Part shown: one piece after another, positions 1 through 9,191 of the stretch
Numbering within the stretch: the stretch's first letter is position 1
Layout: every line of letters begins with the position of its first letter
NCBI RefSeq assembly: GCF_900112415.1
Contig: NZ_FOLV01000009.1
Location: 81,768 to 145,767, forward strand
Direction: 5' to 3'
DNA length: 64,000 bases
DNA from: Bacillus sp. 491mf
Lineage (GTDB): Bacteria > Bacillota > Bacilli > Bacillales > Bacillaceae_G
The notes under the pieces: generated by a model
Seen by the model: the letters and a program-made list of their open reading frames with translations, nothing else
Database searches by the model: none
Told to the model about the DNA's origin: nothing
Position numbers and translations under genes: made by a program

Positions 1-61
1 TTTTTTCGTTTTTTAAATTTGAATAAATGTAGTTGCGATATTTATGTTTTCCCACTATAAA

Positions 62-901
62 TTAATAGAACGATGGTAGTTTATTTAACATCGCTTCTGC
101 TTGTGATGCTAAATAACTAAACTGCATATTATGTATAGTTCTAAAGTATAAACTGCGTAGGAAGGTTTTAATATTTGTACATAAACTACAAAACTCATTG
201 ACTAGAAGTCTTGTTTTGTATTGCGGTAGCAAGTTTAGTTTGACATGAATAATCTCAAATAGCTGATTTTGCGGGAATCCTTTTGATATCATGGAAAGAA
301 GAGGGGTAATAATACGCTCATCTTCATCAAAATGATACACAATAGAATAAACGAATATTTTATTTAAAAGACAATGTGCTAGTTCTTCGTAACATTGTTG
401 TAGCAGTTTTGAATTTTGAATAAGGGCATCGAAAGCATCTGCTGCATGAGCAACACTATGCGCCCAGCCGTGAGGATCTACATATCCCCTTAAATCAATT
501 TCTTGGTTCATATAATCTACCAATTTTTCTTTTACGATCATAACCGTTTCTTGTGTTAAAAAATTTGTTTTATTATCTGCACATAATATTAATGCAATTA
601 ATAACGTTGTGAAAGAACGTGTAAACACGCTATCATCGATATTAGATATGATGCCGCAATATAAGTATTGTTCTTCTAAAGTTAGCGTAAGTAATTTTTC
701 TAACTGAGCTGTATCGAAATAATCACCTGAAATAAAGTAAGAAAAGGTAGAGTAAATCAATTGATCACGTAAATAGCTGTCTAACGTACCAATATGCTCT
801 AGCATATGTAAACTCAATTGATTTAAATCGGTATTTTGAGGCAATAAATATCCGTTTTTTTGAATCGTTTCTAATAATTGCTGCAGCATAATGGTATTCA
901 A
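62..901 (-). CDS. DUF2785 family protein
   Basis: 279-aa protein of unknown function. The stretch GYVDPHGWAHSVAHAADAFD (about residues 138-157) is the conserved core I associate with DUF2785; the rest is helical and has no signal peptide or membrane segment, so it is probably cytosolic. The start is a TTG at 901 preceded at 7-nt spacing by a strong GAGGAGG; no ATG fits that ribosome site. It is transcribed divergently from the GNAT gene at 1065 and its 3' end lies near the window edge. The His/Asp-rich core hints at metal binding, but that is inference. Confidence 0.75.
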   Translation of the reverse strand: MNTIMLQQLLETIQKNGYLLPQNTDLNQLSLHMLEHIGTLDSYLRDQLIYSTFSYFISGDYFDTAQLEKLLTLTLEEQYLYCGIISNIDDSVFTRSFTTLLIALILCADNKTNFLTQETVMIVKEKLVDYMNQEIDLRGYVDPHGWAHSVAHAADAFDALIQNSKLLQQCYEELAHCLLNKIFVYSIVYHFDEDERIITPLLSMISKGFPQNQLFEIIHVKLNLLPQYKTRLLVNEFCSLCTNIKTFLRSLYFRTIHNMQFSYLASQAEAMLNKLPSFY

Positions 902-1064
902 TGATGTTCCTCCTCATTGTAATATTATCGATACGATCCCTTTTCTTAACTGAAGATTGCTGTTATAAACATCAAATTTCTAGTATTCTACATTTTCATA
1001 AAAACTCCTGCTCATGAAATAAAAAACATGTTATTTAAAAAAATATACAGAAAGAGGTTAAAGA

Positions 1065-1817
1065 ATGAATCAATTTGTTAATTTGGAACGAGATTTTAAG
1101 ATATTAGTAGGAGAGCCACATTATATTACAATTGAAGAAAATAATACAGTTTCCTTTACAATGGAACAAGTGTTAGAGGTTGTGCAATATTGGATAGAAA
1201 CAGCAACAGATAAAGGAGTTTTCCATTTACATTTTGTTGTTTCATCCAAAAGTCCAAATTATACACATTATGAAGAAGTGTTTCAGCGTTTACAATTTCA
1301 GTATCAGAAAAGTTGTGTTACGGTGCTGAAAGATTTATCTGATGTTACAGATGTGGAAGTTCCGTTTACGCTGAAAACGATCGATGAAGTAGGAGAAGGC
1401 ACGTTTAAAACAATTTGGCTGGAATCTATGCGGGATTCTATACATACGAAAGAAACATTATCTATAGACCAATTATTATATGCTTTTCAAACAGAAATTG
1501 GCGGCAGATGGAATGAACATTGTTTAGTTGCTGTTCAAGGAGAAGATCCAGTAGGTGTTATATTGCCGCATATAGAGCCAGGTACGGTAGAAGAAGGAAG
1601 ATTGTTTTATCTTGGTGTTGTTCCGAATATGCGTGGTAAACGATACGGGGCAATGCTTCATGAGAAAGCATTGTACATCTTAAAAGAAATTGGTGCCTCA
1701 TATTATATAGGGAGTACTGACGAAATGAACGATGCTATGAAACAAGTTTTTTTTAACAATAACTGTATACAGTTAGGGGAAATAGAGAAATTCACAAGAG
1801 TGATTAGAAAAGGATAA
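1065..1817 (+). CDS. GNAT family N-acetyltransferase
   Basis: 250 aa. The C-terminal half has a GNAT fold signature: a beta-strand LFYLGVVP followed by the acetyl-CoA loop NMRGKRYG and helix AMLHEKAL (about residues 183-205). The N-terminal ~110 residues are not obviously GNAT and may be a degenerate second domain, since tandem GNATs of this size are common in Bacillus. The substrate cannot be told from sequence. The ATG follows AAAGAGG. There is no terminator before the gene at 1867, so the two are probably co-transcribed. Confidence 0.75.
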   Translation: MNQFVNLERDFKILVGEPHYITIEENNTVSFTMEQVLEVVQYWIETATDKGVFHLHFVVSSKSPNYTHYEEVFQRLQFQYQKSCVTVLKDLSDVTDVEVPFTLKTIDEVGEGTFKTIWLESMRDSIHTKETLSIDQLLYAFQTEIGGRWNEHCLVAVQGEDPVGVILPHIEPGTVEEGRLFYLGVVPNMRGKRYGAMLHEKALYILKEIGASYYIGSTDEMNDAMKQVFFNNNCIQLGEIEKFTRVIRKG

Positions 1818-1866
1818 ATGAAGATCTCTCTTGAAGTCTTGAAGAAATAAATGAAGGGGGAATTGG

Positions 1867-2712
1867 ATGTTAAAGCAATCATTTAAAAGAATCATTCCGT
1901 TATATCCAGAAACTTTATTTCCAGACTGGCATGTAGAACATATTTCGCAGCGGCAGGAGAGTGAAAAGTGGGAAACGCTTTGGTTTCAGGTGATTACTCC
2001 TACGGGAATATTTCGAGTGAAACAGTTTTTTCTAGACTTTATGGAACCAACTTTTCCAGACAGTTGTCTGTATCACGCGCAGGGGGAGTGTTTTCAATAT
2101 AATACACTTATCTATTGGCGCGGTATCAATTATAAAGGGTGCGATAGTTACGTCACTTCTAAGTGGAAAACACAAATCGAAATTTCTATTGATGATGGAT
2201 TTATCAAGCAGCATGAGATACAAGAATTTTTATATGGATTGCAGCCGTTTGAATTAGAGAATGCAAAACAACAAATGAAATTACCATTTCATCAACTAAG
2301 TTTTCATGCTCAAATAGAAAAGGGTGGAGGCGAAATCAGTCGTTGCTCTATATGGTGTACTCCTGAAGAAAAGAAATTCGTATCATTACCGCTTTTAGTC
2401 CCTCATTCATGGGAATTAGAGTCTGTTGGTTTTGGTGATAATGAAACACAATATGTATATTGGGATGCAAGAGAGCAGTTATATACATTATGGGCATGCC
2501 GGCATATCAATTATAGCTATTATCCTGTATCTTCATGGATAAGAAATTATAGCTCCCCGCAAAAGATTGGAAATTGTGAATACTACGTGCATCCGCAAAG
2601 AGGTACAGTTGTATATCAAGATCTTGGGAATGAACAAATTGCATATGTCTTTCGAGGAATCCCATGTACATCTTTTACAGATATAGAAAAAATGTTTTCT
2701 CCGTATTTATAA
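1867..2712 (+). CDS. conserved hypothetical protein
   Basis: 281-aa soluble protein rich in Trp and Tyr; I do not recognise a family. It has no signal peptide, membrane helix or clear motif. The start is supported by GAAGGGGG upstream of ATG. It lies 49 nt behind the GNAT gene with no terminator between, so it is likely the second gene of that operon. Composition is beta-rich, which would suit a binding-type fold rather than a P-loop or Rossmann enzyme, but that is a guess. Confidence 0.65.
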   Translation: MLKQSFKRIIPLYPETLFPDWHVEHISQRQESEKWETLWFQVITPTGIFRVKQFFLDFMEPTFPDSCLYHAQGECFQYNTLIYWRGINYKGCDSYVTSKWKTQIEISIDDGFIKQHEIQEFLYGLQPFELENAKQQMKLPFHQLSFHAQIEKGGGEISRCSIWCTPEEKKFVSLPLLVPHSWELESVGFGDNETQYVYWDAREQLYTLWACRHINYSYYPVSSWIRNYSSPQKIGNCEYYVHPQRGTVVYQDLGNEQIAYVFRGIPCTSFTDIEKMFSPYL

Positions 2713-2808
2713 ATTGATTACAAAATGTCATGAAATATGTAAGACGCGTTACAATATGTGGTATAGAATAGGGGGAGAGAAACAATAGAGAAAGTGATAG
2801 GTGAAAGA

Positions 2809-3837
2809 ATGGAAACGAACATGAAACAAACAGGTTTAGATGTAAAAGTAGAGCGAGAAAATAATAGCACTTTATCTATAAAATGGGGTAGTGTAGAAGA
2901 ATCAGTGCATGTATATTGGAGTGCATCTCCTGAGGCTATTGAAGAAAATGGACAATTATTAACGATTGTAACAGACGCTTCTGCGGTTACAATTGAAGAT
3001 CCAAATCCTGCAATGCGTGTCTATTTTCGATTGGTTACGAATAAAGGAGATCGTATTACAGTAGCAGAGCGCCGCCTATCACTGCAAGGTGCGTTTAACT
3101 TTCGTGATTTAGGCGGGTATGAAACAAAAGATGGACGTGTAGTCAAATGGGGGAAATTGTACCGTTCTGAAGAATTAGCAAGATTAACAGAAGAAGATAT
3201 TTGTTATATACATAATTTGGGCTTAAAAACTATCTGCGATTATCGTACAAATTTCGAAGTGCAACATAAACCAAACCCAAAGATACAAGATGTTTGTCAA
3301 GTTTCCTTGCCAGTTATGCAAGATTTAGCGAAAGATTTAAATATTAATGAATTCTTCCGTTTAGGAGATTTATCAATGCTTGGCAAGCCGGGAGAATATT
3401 TAGTGAAGATGAACCGAGATTTTGTAACTAGTAATGGAGCATTTGTGACATTTTTAGAGCTGATCCAAGATGCTAACAACTTACCGCTTTTAAACCATTG
3501 TACAGCAGGAAAGGATCGAACCGGCTTTGCATCTGCTTTATTATTATTGTTATTAGGTGTACCAGAAGAGACAGTAATGCAGGATTATTTACTAAGTAAT
3601 GGATTTCGTGAACAGTTGAATGAAAAAATGATGGCATTTTTAGGAGCGCAGCTTCAAGATGAAGCAAGCATAGAAATTTTAAGTGCAATGTTTGAAGCGA
3701 GGGCTGAATATTTACAAGCGGCATTTGATGAAATTCATAATGTATATGGTTCATTGGATCAATATGCTGAAAAAGGAATTGGACTTACGAAAGAACAGTT
3801 AGATGCTTTGCGTAATTTATTGCTAGAAGAAAAATAA
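2809..3837 (+). CDS. protein-tyrosine phosphatase, IphP/DSP-like family
   Basis: About 342 aa. The catalytic P-loop HCTAGKDRTG (Cys near residue 230) followed by a hydrophobic helix is the signature of the IphP-type Tyr/Ser phosphatases; upstream FNFRDLGGY and LYRSEELARL are the other conserved family blocks. The first ~90 residues look like a small beta-sandwich (Fn3-like) domain. The reading frame could open at a GTG at 2794, but AGGTGA lies 5 nt before ATG 2809, so I prefer that start. No signal peptide is evident. It is followed by a strong terminator and is probably monocistronic. The physiological substrate is unknown. Confidence 0.85.
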   Translation: METNMKQTGLDVKVERENNSTLSIKWGSVEESVHVYWSASPEAIEENGQLLTIVTDASAVTIEDPNPAMRVYFRLVTNKGDRITVAERRLSLQGAFNFRDLGGYETKDGRVVKWGKLYRSEELARLTEEDICYIHNLGLKTICDYRTNFEVQHKPNPKIQDVCQVSLPVMQDLAKDLNINEFFRLGDLSMLGKPGEYLVKMNRDFVTSNGAFVTFLELIQDANNLPLLNHCTAGKDRTGFASALLLLLLGVPEETVMQDYLLSNGFREQLNEKMMAFLGAQLQDEASIEILSAMFEARAEYLQAAFDEIHNVYGSLDQYAEKGIGLTKEQLDALRNLLLEEK

Positions 3838-3844
3838 GATAATA

Positions 3845-3896
3845 GATAGAGGTTTTAAAAGTCATAAGGTTACTTTTAAAACCTCTATCTTTTTTA
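3845..3896 (+). terminator. intrinsic terminator of the phosphatase gene
   Basis: An 18-bp near-perfect stem (GATAGAGGTTTTAAAAGT and its complement) is followed by a T-rich tract, directly after the phosphatase stop codon. Confidence 0.9.
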
Positions 3897-4006
3897 TTTT
3901 CTTTATTTTACAATTAATTTGAAAATTGTTGAAATAATTACAAAGATATCCACGTTATAAATAGTATAAATAACGTAAAATTTGAAATGAAGGGAGAGAT
4001 GGGGAA

Positions 4007-4201
4007 ATGTTAGCATGGATATTAGGGGTATTCATCATAGTAGCAGTGACAGTTATGTTGACGATTATGGTAGGGAAAAATGAAGAAGAGAATTATGGAA
4101 CTTCAACGAAAGGAAATATTACAAGACTTTCAATTATATATCTACTTTTAGGAGTTGTTTTAGCGGTTGGAGTAGCTTCTTATATATATTTTTATGGATA
4201 A
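4007..4201 (+). CDS. small two-helix membrane protein
   Basis: 64 aa with two hydrophobic segments (about residues 2-23 and 41-62) separated by a short polar loop, so a small integral membrane protein of unknown role. The ATG follows AAGGGAGAG. It stands alone between the phosphatase terminator and the ABC transporter. Upstream, ACGTTAT and ATAACGT form a 7-bp inverted repeat (3952-3976) enclosing a possible -10 box, which could be an operator. Confidence 0.6.
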   Translation: MLAWILGVFIIVAVTVMLTIMVGKNEEENYGTSTKGNITRLSIIYLLLGVVLAVGVASYIYFYG

Positions 4202-4383
4202 GGGCGAACATAGATAGTAGAAAAAAGGTGAGGCTTCCAGAAGTGGGGGTCTTGCTGTTCGTTTATTCGGGAAAAGATAAGGTGTGTGCTGTTTGATAAT
4301 TCTAAAATATTCTAAAGCATAGAAACGTATTATGTTATAATCAAAATGTAATTGTTGGAAAAAACGAGAAGGGCTGGATATGA

Positions 4384-5109
4384 ATGATTGAAATTGTTAA
4401 TGTATCAAAGAGTTATAATGGTAGTAAATTTGCAGTGAAAGATTTGAACTTAACAGTGCCAAATGGAGAGATTTTTGGATTTTTAGGCCCAAATGGTGCA
4501 GGGAAATCAACGACAATTAAGATGATCACAGGTATTCATTCTCTTGATAGTGGGACAATTTCGGTAAATGGAAAAGACATTGCGAAAGAGCCGCTTGAAG
4601 CGAAAAGGTTATTTGGTTATGTTCCTGACAGTCCTGATATGTTTTTACGCTTAAAGGGGATTGAATATTTAAATTTTATGGCGGATATGTATGATGTTCC
4701 GAAAGACGTGCGCCAAGAAAAAATCCGAACGCTAGCAGAACGTTTTAGTTTGTACGAGGCATTGTCTGATCAAATTCAAAGTTATTCACATGGAATGCGT
4801 CAAAAAATTATTATTATTGGAGTTCTTTTGCATGATCCAGATGTCTGGATTTTAGACGAGCCAATGACTGGATTAGATCCAAAATCGGCATTTATATTAA
4901 AACAAATGATGCGTGAGCACGCAGATAAAGGGAAAACGGTGTTCTTTTCAACGCATGTGTTAGAAGTTGCTGAAAAATTATGTGATCAAGTTGCCATCAT
5001 TAATAAAGGGACACTTCAATTTCAAGGGAATTTAGCAGAAATACGAGAGCACTTTGAATCTAATGAATCTCTAGAAAAAATGTTCTTGGAGATGACAGAA
5101 AATGAATAA
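4384..5109 (+). CDS. ABC transporter ATP-binding protein
   Basis: 241 aa, the usual length for a stand-alone ABC ATPase. Visible motifs are Walker A GPNGAGKST (about residues 37-45), Q-loop region YVPDSP, a signature variant SHGMRQK in place of LSGGQ, Walker B VWILDEP followed by MTGLDP, and the switch His in STHV. The gene overlaps the next one by 8 nt, so the pair is translationally coupled and encodes one exporter-type ABC-2 system. A TATAAT box (about 4336) precedes it. Substrate unknown; the similarity is to bacitracin/Na+-efflux or Ecs-like exporters as a class. Confidence 0.9.
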   Translation: MIEIVNVSKSYNGSKFAVKDLNLTVPNGEIFGFLGPNGAGKSTTIKMITGIHSLDSGTISVNGKDIAKEPLEAKRLFGYVPDSPDMFLRLKGIEYLNFMADMYDVPKDVRQEKIRTLAERFSLYEALSDQIQSYSHGMRQKIIIIGVLLHDPDVWILDEPMTGLDPKSAFILKQMMREHADKGKTVFFSTHVLEVAEKLCDQVAIINKGTLQFQGNLAEIREHFESNESLEKMFLEMTENE

Positions 5110-6757
5110 AATTTGGATGTTAACAAAAATATTATTAAAAATGAACTATGCTGATATGTTAACTGATAAGAAGAAGCGTGTTGTATCTTTACTTTCATTA
5201 TTGGGTCTTTTGTTTGTTGGATTTTTATTTATAGGTCCACTTGCAAATGGAATGTATGTTGTATTAAAACAATTTAATCAGGAAAATTTATTGCTTGGCA
5301 TGGGATTAGCGGTTGGTAGTATCTGGGTGTTTTTGTTAAGTATTACGACGATTTTAACAGTTTTTTATTATAGCGATGACGTTGAAATGTTATTACCATT
5401 ACCACTTAAGCCAGCGCACATTATTACGGCGAAGTTTATTACTGTTTTAATTACACAATATGTGATGACTTCGTTTGTTTTATTTCCAGTCTTTATTGTG
5501 TATGGATTACAAAGTGGTGCATTTATTACATACTATGTTTATTTTTTAATCGTTTACTTATTTTTCCCAATTATTCCGTTAGTTCTTGCTTCGCTTCTTA
5601 TGACACTCATTATGCGTTATACAAATATCGCAAAAGATAAAGATCGAAGTAATATGCTAATGGGGTTATTTACTTTATTACTAATTGTCGGTATTAATAT
5701 ATTTATACAATGGAAAAATAGAAATGCTGCTTCTGGGCAATCAGCAGCAGATTTTCTTACAAATAATCAGTCTTCATTTCTAGTAGAAATGACAAACTAT
5801 TTTCCGACAACCTATTTTGGGGTAATGGCGTTAACAGAAAGTGCTTCGTGGAAAGGAAGTCTATTTTTACTTCTTTTCGCTGCGATTTCGTTAGCATTTT
5901 ATGGTTTGTTTTTCTATGTTGCAGGTCGTACATATTTAAAAGGGGTTATTGGCATTTCAAATAGCACTGCGAAAAAAGAAGTGATTTCTTCTGAGAATTT
6001 TAATAAAGCTACTGTGCAAAATTCACATTGGAAAGCATATGTGAAAAAAGAATTTCGTATTTTGTTTCGCACGCCACAATTTTTCCTTAATTGTATTGTG
6101 CAAACTTTTGTAATGCCAATTATGTTTTTCTTTATTATTTTTGTACAAGACGGGAACTTAGCTTGGTTAAATAAATTTATAAAAGATAGTGAAACAACAG
6201 GTCTTGCGCTTGGTCTTGCTTTTTGTGCAGGTATGTTTTTAATGGGATCCAATGTTATTGCGACAACCTCTTTCTCGAGGGAAGGTCGTACTTGGTTTAT
6301 CAATCGTTATTTACCAGTTAAAGCAGAAGGTGTTTTCTTTGCAAAAGTATTTACTGCTTGGCTCATTAATACGACTATTTTAGCGGTCTTTGGTATTGTG
6401 CTGATTATTGTAGGCGGTGTGTCACCAATGTTTACATTGCTTTGGTTCTTGCTTTGCGCAAATGGACTATGGTTAAACAATTTAATTGGCACACGGTGGG
6501 ATGCACAAACAGCTGATATTCATTGGGATTCCGAACAAAAAATGTTTAAAGGTCGTTATACTACGCTTTGGAACTTTTTTGCGAATATACTGTTAGTCGG
6601 CATTACTGTAGGCGGAGTATGTGCGTTATATTTCTCATTAGGACTTGGAATGTGGGGGATGTTTTTAAGTATCCTCGTTGTTTTCACAATTGTAAATGTA
6701 ATTGTGTCGCGTAGCTTGCAGCTTGGTGCTGAACGTATTCTAGCAAATATTAAATAA
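5102..6757 (+). CDS. ABC exporter permease, large ABC-2-like
   Basis: 551-aa integral membrane protein with roughly 12 hydrophobic segments in two sets, separated by a polar stretch around residues 285-325. It partners the ATPase at 4384, whose 3' end it overlaps by 8 nt. Its length and duplicated appearance match the large permeases paired with single Ecs/Yth-type ATPases in Bacillus. No substrate-specifying motif is visible. It ends just before a clear terminator, closing a two-gene operon. Confidence 0.85.
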   Translation: MNKIWMLTKILLKMNYADMLTDKKKRVVSLLSLLGLLFVGFLFIGPLANGMYVVLKQFNQENLLLGMGLAVGSIWVFLLSITTILTVFYYSDDVEMLLPLPLKPAHIITAKFITVLITQYVMTSFVLFPVFIVYGLQSGAFITYYVYFLIVYLFFPIIPLVLASLLMTLIMRYTNIAKDKDRSNMLMGLFTLLLIVGINIFIQWKNRNAASGQSAADFLTNNQSSFLVEMTNYFPTTYFGVMALTESASWKGSLFLLLFAAISLAFYGLFFYVAGRTYLKGVIGISNSTAKKEVISSENFNKATVQNSHWKAYVKKEFRILFRTPQFFLNCIVQTFVMPIMFFFIIFVQDGNLAWLNKFIKDSETTGLALGLAFCAGMFLMGSNVIATTSFSREGRTWFINRYLPVKAEGVFFAKVFTAWLINTTILAVFGIVLIIVGGVSPMFTLLWFLLCANGLWLNNLIGTRWDAQTADIHWDSEQKMFKGRYTTLWNFFANILLVGITVGGVCALYFSLGLGMWGMFLSILVVFTIVNVIVSRSLQLGAERILANIK

Positions 6758-6762
6758 ATCGT

Positions 6763-6797
6763 AAATCCTCTGTGACAATACAGAGGATTTATTTTAT
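6763..6797 (+). terminator. terminator of the ABC operon
   Basis: AAATCCTCTGT and ACAGAGGATTT form an 11-bp perfect stem followed by a T-rich stretch. Confidence 0.9.
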
Positions 6798-6979
6798 ATT
6801 GCTATAGGAAAATGGCAACAAGTATGGGATCGAAGCAGCGTGTCTGACGGGATAGGTTATTGATTCGACTGAAGGATTTTATTGAGAAAATTTTATTTGT
6901 TATAAATAATAAAAAGGGATTTTTGGGAGTATATAGAAACTTATTTGGGAGGTGAAAATGTAATTTTAGGAGGCTTATT

Positions 6980-7576
6980 ATGAAATTGAAAAAAATATCT
7001 ATTGCTTCATTTGCGATTGGAGCGATGCTCTCCATTACAGCTTGCGGGACCTCAACAGAAAAAGATCAAGCAACTCAAACTAAAAAGGAACAAACAAACA
7101 ATCAAGAAGAAGCGAAAACAACAAGTGCAGATCAAACAACTACGGGTAAAAACGAAGAAAAAGATTCAAAAACAACAAGTGCAGATGGGAAAGCTGAAAC
7201 AAAATCAACGAATGCAGATCAAACAAAAAATGAGAAAACCGGAACAACTGAAACAAAACCAACAAACGGAAAGCAAAATGCTACTGTGAAGAGTGGGGTA
7301 AAGGAAGTTGTACAGTTAATAGACGAAGTGGACAAGCAATTGAAAGCGAATCCAAAACAAGAAGCTGTAAATAAACTTGGCAAGCAACTTACTGATAAAT
7401 GGGATGTAGTTGAGAAAGAAGTGGAAACAAAGCATGCAACCGATTATAAAACAATTGAGCAAAATTTATATCCACTCATTGTTGAAATGGGAAAACAAAA
7501 ACAAGACTTAAAGAAGCTAAAGTCATTAACGACGAAAACTAAGCAAGATTTAAATCAATTTTTGAATAAGCTTTAA
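6980..7576 (+). CDS. secreted lipoprotein with low-complexity linker
   Basis: 198 aa. The signal peptide ends in a lipobox SITAC (Cys at residue 22), so the protein is a lipid-anchored surface protein. Residues ~25-105 are a Thr/Lys/Glu/Gln/Asn-rich linker with repeated KTTSADQ/STNADQT units; residues ~110-198 form a predicted alpha-helical domain with heptad-like Leu/Val spacing. The start follows TTAGGAGG. Function is unknown; the linker suggests a cell-wall-spanning spacer presenting the C-terminal helical domain. The in-frame repeats should make its length variable between strains. Confidence 0.85.
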   Translation: MKLKKISIASFAIGAMLSITACGTSTEKDQATQTKKEQTNNQEEAKTTSADQTTTGKNEEKDSKTTSADGKAETKSTNADQTKNEKTGTTETKPTNGKQNATVKSGVKEVVQLIDEVDKQLKANPKQEAVNKLGKQLTDKWDVVEKEVETKHATDYKTIEQNLYPLIVEMGKQKQDLKKLKSLTTKTKQDLNQFLNKL

Positions 7577-7628
7577 TAAAAAATGAATGCAAAATTAAAT
7601 CTTATCTTATATATAGCCTATGTAATAG

Positions 7629-7667
7629 AAGGAGAAACGTAGAAGCAGTATACGTTTCTCCTTTTAT
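7629..7667. terminator. bidirectional terminator between the lipoprotein and hisS
   Basis: AAGGAGAAACGTA and TACGTTTCTCCTT form a 13-bp perfect stem between two convergent genes, with a T-rich stretch on the plus strand. Confidence 0.85.
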
Positions 7668-7687
7668 AATTAGTTAGATCGATTCAA

Positions 7688-8986
7688 TTAACGACGTATA
7701 TATTGTTTGAAAGTTCCATTTTCAATAGAAGCAAGAGGAATCGTTTGTTCTGTTCCTTCCTTCATATTTCGTAAAACAGCTACATCGTTATTTATCTCTT
7801 CTTCACCGATAATAAGTACATACGGAATGTTTTCTTTATTTGCATAGTTAAGGGCTCGCTTTAGTTTACGATTTGCCAGTTCAAGTTCTATCTTTAAACT
7901 TTCGTTTGTTCGCAATGTGTGAGCAATTTTTAGACAATTTTCCTGTGTTCCAAGCGGAATAATAAAGATATCGATAGAAGGGGAGACTCGTTCTTTTTGG
8001 ACAAGAGCGGTATAGATGACATCTAAACCGAACGAGATTCCAACTGTTGGATAAGATTTATTATCATTTCGAAGTGCACCGATAATGTAATCATAGCGCC
8101 CCCCACTACCTATGCTAGAAGTAATACTGCCATCTGCTAAAAAAATTTCATAAATCGTTCCAGTATACATTGTGAGTCCTCTTGCAAGAAAAGGAGAGAA
8201 CGTTGTATTACGTTGAATGCCAAGTGCCACCAAGTATTGCCTAAGTTCTTGAAGTTCAGTAACTCCTTCTTTAACAAGAGAATTTGGGAACATTTTATCA
8301 AATTCAGAAAGTGGCATAGACATACATGTTTCTAACGTCTTACATAACATATCAATCGTTTCACTTTGTATTTCTCGATTCATTAAATCATTTCTTACAC
8401 CGTCAATACCGATTTTCTCAAGTTTATCTACAGATAAAATAACATCTTGTAACTGTGATTCAGGGATTTGAATTGCTTGTAACAACCCTGTTAATAGTTT
8501 TCGATTATTATATTGAATGGTTACGTCTAAGTTTAATTTGTTAAAAATGTCAAGAGCCATTACCATTAATTCTGCTTCTGCTAAGATAGATTCAGCGCCA
8601 ACAATATCGACATCACACTGTACAAACTCTCGAACTCTTCCTGGTTTAATTGGGCCATTACGAAATACTTTCCCAATTTCATAACGTTTAAAAGGGAGAC
8701 GAATTTCTGGATTCATTGCGACGACTTTTGCAAAGGGAATGGTTAAATCATAACGCAATGCAAGTTCACGATTCCCTTGATCTTGAAGCGTGTACATCTC
8801 CTTTAAAATTTCAGATCCTCCCCCGTATTTATAAGCCATCAAATCATACATGTTCAAAATAGGTGTTTCTAGCGGTTTGCAGCCATAGGCCTCAAATATT
8901 TCTTCACAAGTCCGTTTAATTGTATTGCGCAGCATTTGTTCTTCTGGTAAATAGTCTTTTGTCCCTTTTACATTTTGCAAGTTCAT
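7688..8986 (-). CDS. hisS: histidyl-tRNA synthetase (second-copy type)
   Basis: 432-aa class II aminoacyl-tRNA synthetase charging tRNA-His. Visible are the N-terminal KGTKDYLPEE, motif 2 with FRNGP.KPGR.REFVQCDVD, the histidine-specific RGLTMYTG and the motif 3-like GSGGRYDYIIG, then a C-terminal anticodon-binding domain. RGLTMYTG argues for a true HisRS rather than HisZ. ATG 8986 has AAGGAG 8 nt upstream; the GTG at 8995 is too close to that site. Most B. cereus-group genomes also carry a hisS next to aspS, and the isolated position here suggests this is the paralogue. It is preceded by a 200-nt leader with a His-rich leader peptide and an attenuator (9013-9220). It is convergent with the lipoprotein gene. 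Confidence 0.93.
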   Translation of the reverse strand: MNLQNVKGTKDYLPEEQMLRNTIKRTCEEIFEAYGCKPLETPILNMYDLMAYKYGGGSEILKEMYTLQDQGNRELALRYDLTIPFAKVVAMNPEIRLPFKRYEIGKVFRNGPIKPGRVREFVQCDVDIVGAESILAEAELMVMALDIFNKLNLDVTIQYNNRKLLTGLLQAIQIPESQLQDVILSVDKLEKIGIDGVRNDLMNREIQSETIDMLCKTLETCMSMPLSEFDKMFPNSLVKEGVTELQELRQYLVALGIQRNTTFSPFLARGLTMYTGTIYEIFLADGSITSSIGSGGRYDYIIGALRNDNKSYPTVGISFGLDVIYTALVQKERVSPSIDIFIIPLGTQENCLKIAHTLRTNESLKIELELANRKLKRALNYANKENIPYVLIIGEEEINNDVAVLRNMKEGTEQTIPLASIENGTFKQYIRR

Positions 8987-9012
8987 ATTTATCACTCCTT
9001 TTTAAAATAAAA

Positions 9013-9112
9013 AAAGCTATGCAGGTATGAAAATACCCACATAGCTTTATAATCGCTTCGTGGGTAAACAGGAATAGCCCTGTACCCACGAAGAAAAAAT
9101 TTCTTCGGATAC
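9013..9112 (-). promoter_or_regulatory. transcription attenuator of hisS (alternative stems and terminator)
   Basis: Read on the minus strand, five segments can pair alternately. Segment 1 (9112-9101) pairs with 2 (9095-9082): GTATCC with GGGTAC and GAAGAA with TTCTTC. Segment 2 (9093-9079) pairs with 3 (9072-9056), including 11 bp of CTTCGTGGGTA. Segment 3 TACCCAC (9066-9060) pairs with 4 GTGGGTA (9040-9034). Segment 4 (9048-9033) pairs with 5 (9028-9013) to give a 16-bp terminator stem followed by seven T. Pairing 2:3 frees the terminator, whereas 1:2 permits 3:4 and blocks it. The canonical T-box sequence (GGTGGNACCGCG) is absent. Confidence 0.82.
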
Positions 9113-9118
9113 AAGGCT

Positions 9119-9163
9119 TTATGTATGATGATGAAGTTGGAAAGAACAATCTATTCTAAACAT
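9119..9163 (-). CDS. histidine leader peptide of hisS
   Basis: A 14-codon ORF, MFRIDCSFQLHHHT, with AGGAGAG (9177-9171) 7 nt before its ATG, lying between a promoter and the attenuator. Codons 11-13 are three consecutive CAT codons, and the stop is 7 nt before attenuator segment 1. A ribosome paused on the His codons leaves segment 1 free, favouring 1:2, 3:4 and read-through. A ribosome reaching the stop codon covers segment 1, favouring 2:3 and termination. This is the classic his-leader logic known from enterobacteria, here placed before an aminoacyl-tRNA synthetase gene. The peptide itself probably has no other role. Confidence 0.82.
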   Translation of the reverse strand: MFRIDCSFQLHHHT

Positions 9164-9191
9164 AAGCAATCTCTCCTATAGATTTTTAAGT

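Noticed and set aside
4219-4270. Possible repeat edge (GTGGGGGTCTTGCTGTTCG...)
   Set aside because: It resembles the trace at 55845 and the family-2 edge only over a short stretch, too little to call a repeat copy.
7002-7289. 95-aa Lys/Gln-rich ORF inside the lipoprotein gene
   Set aside because: It is a shadow frame of the low-complexity linker and has no ribosome site.
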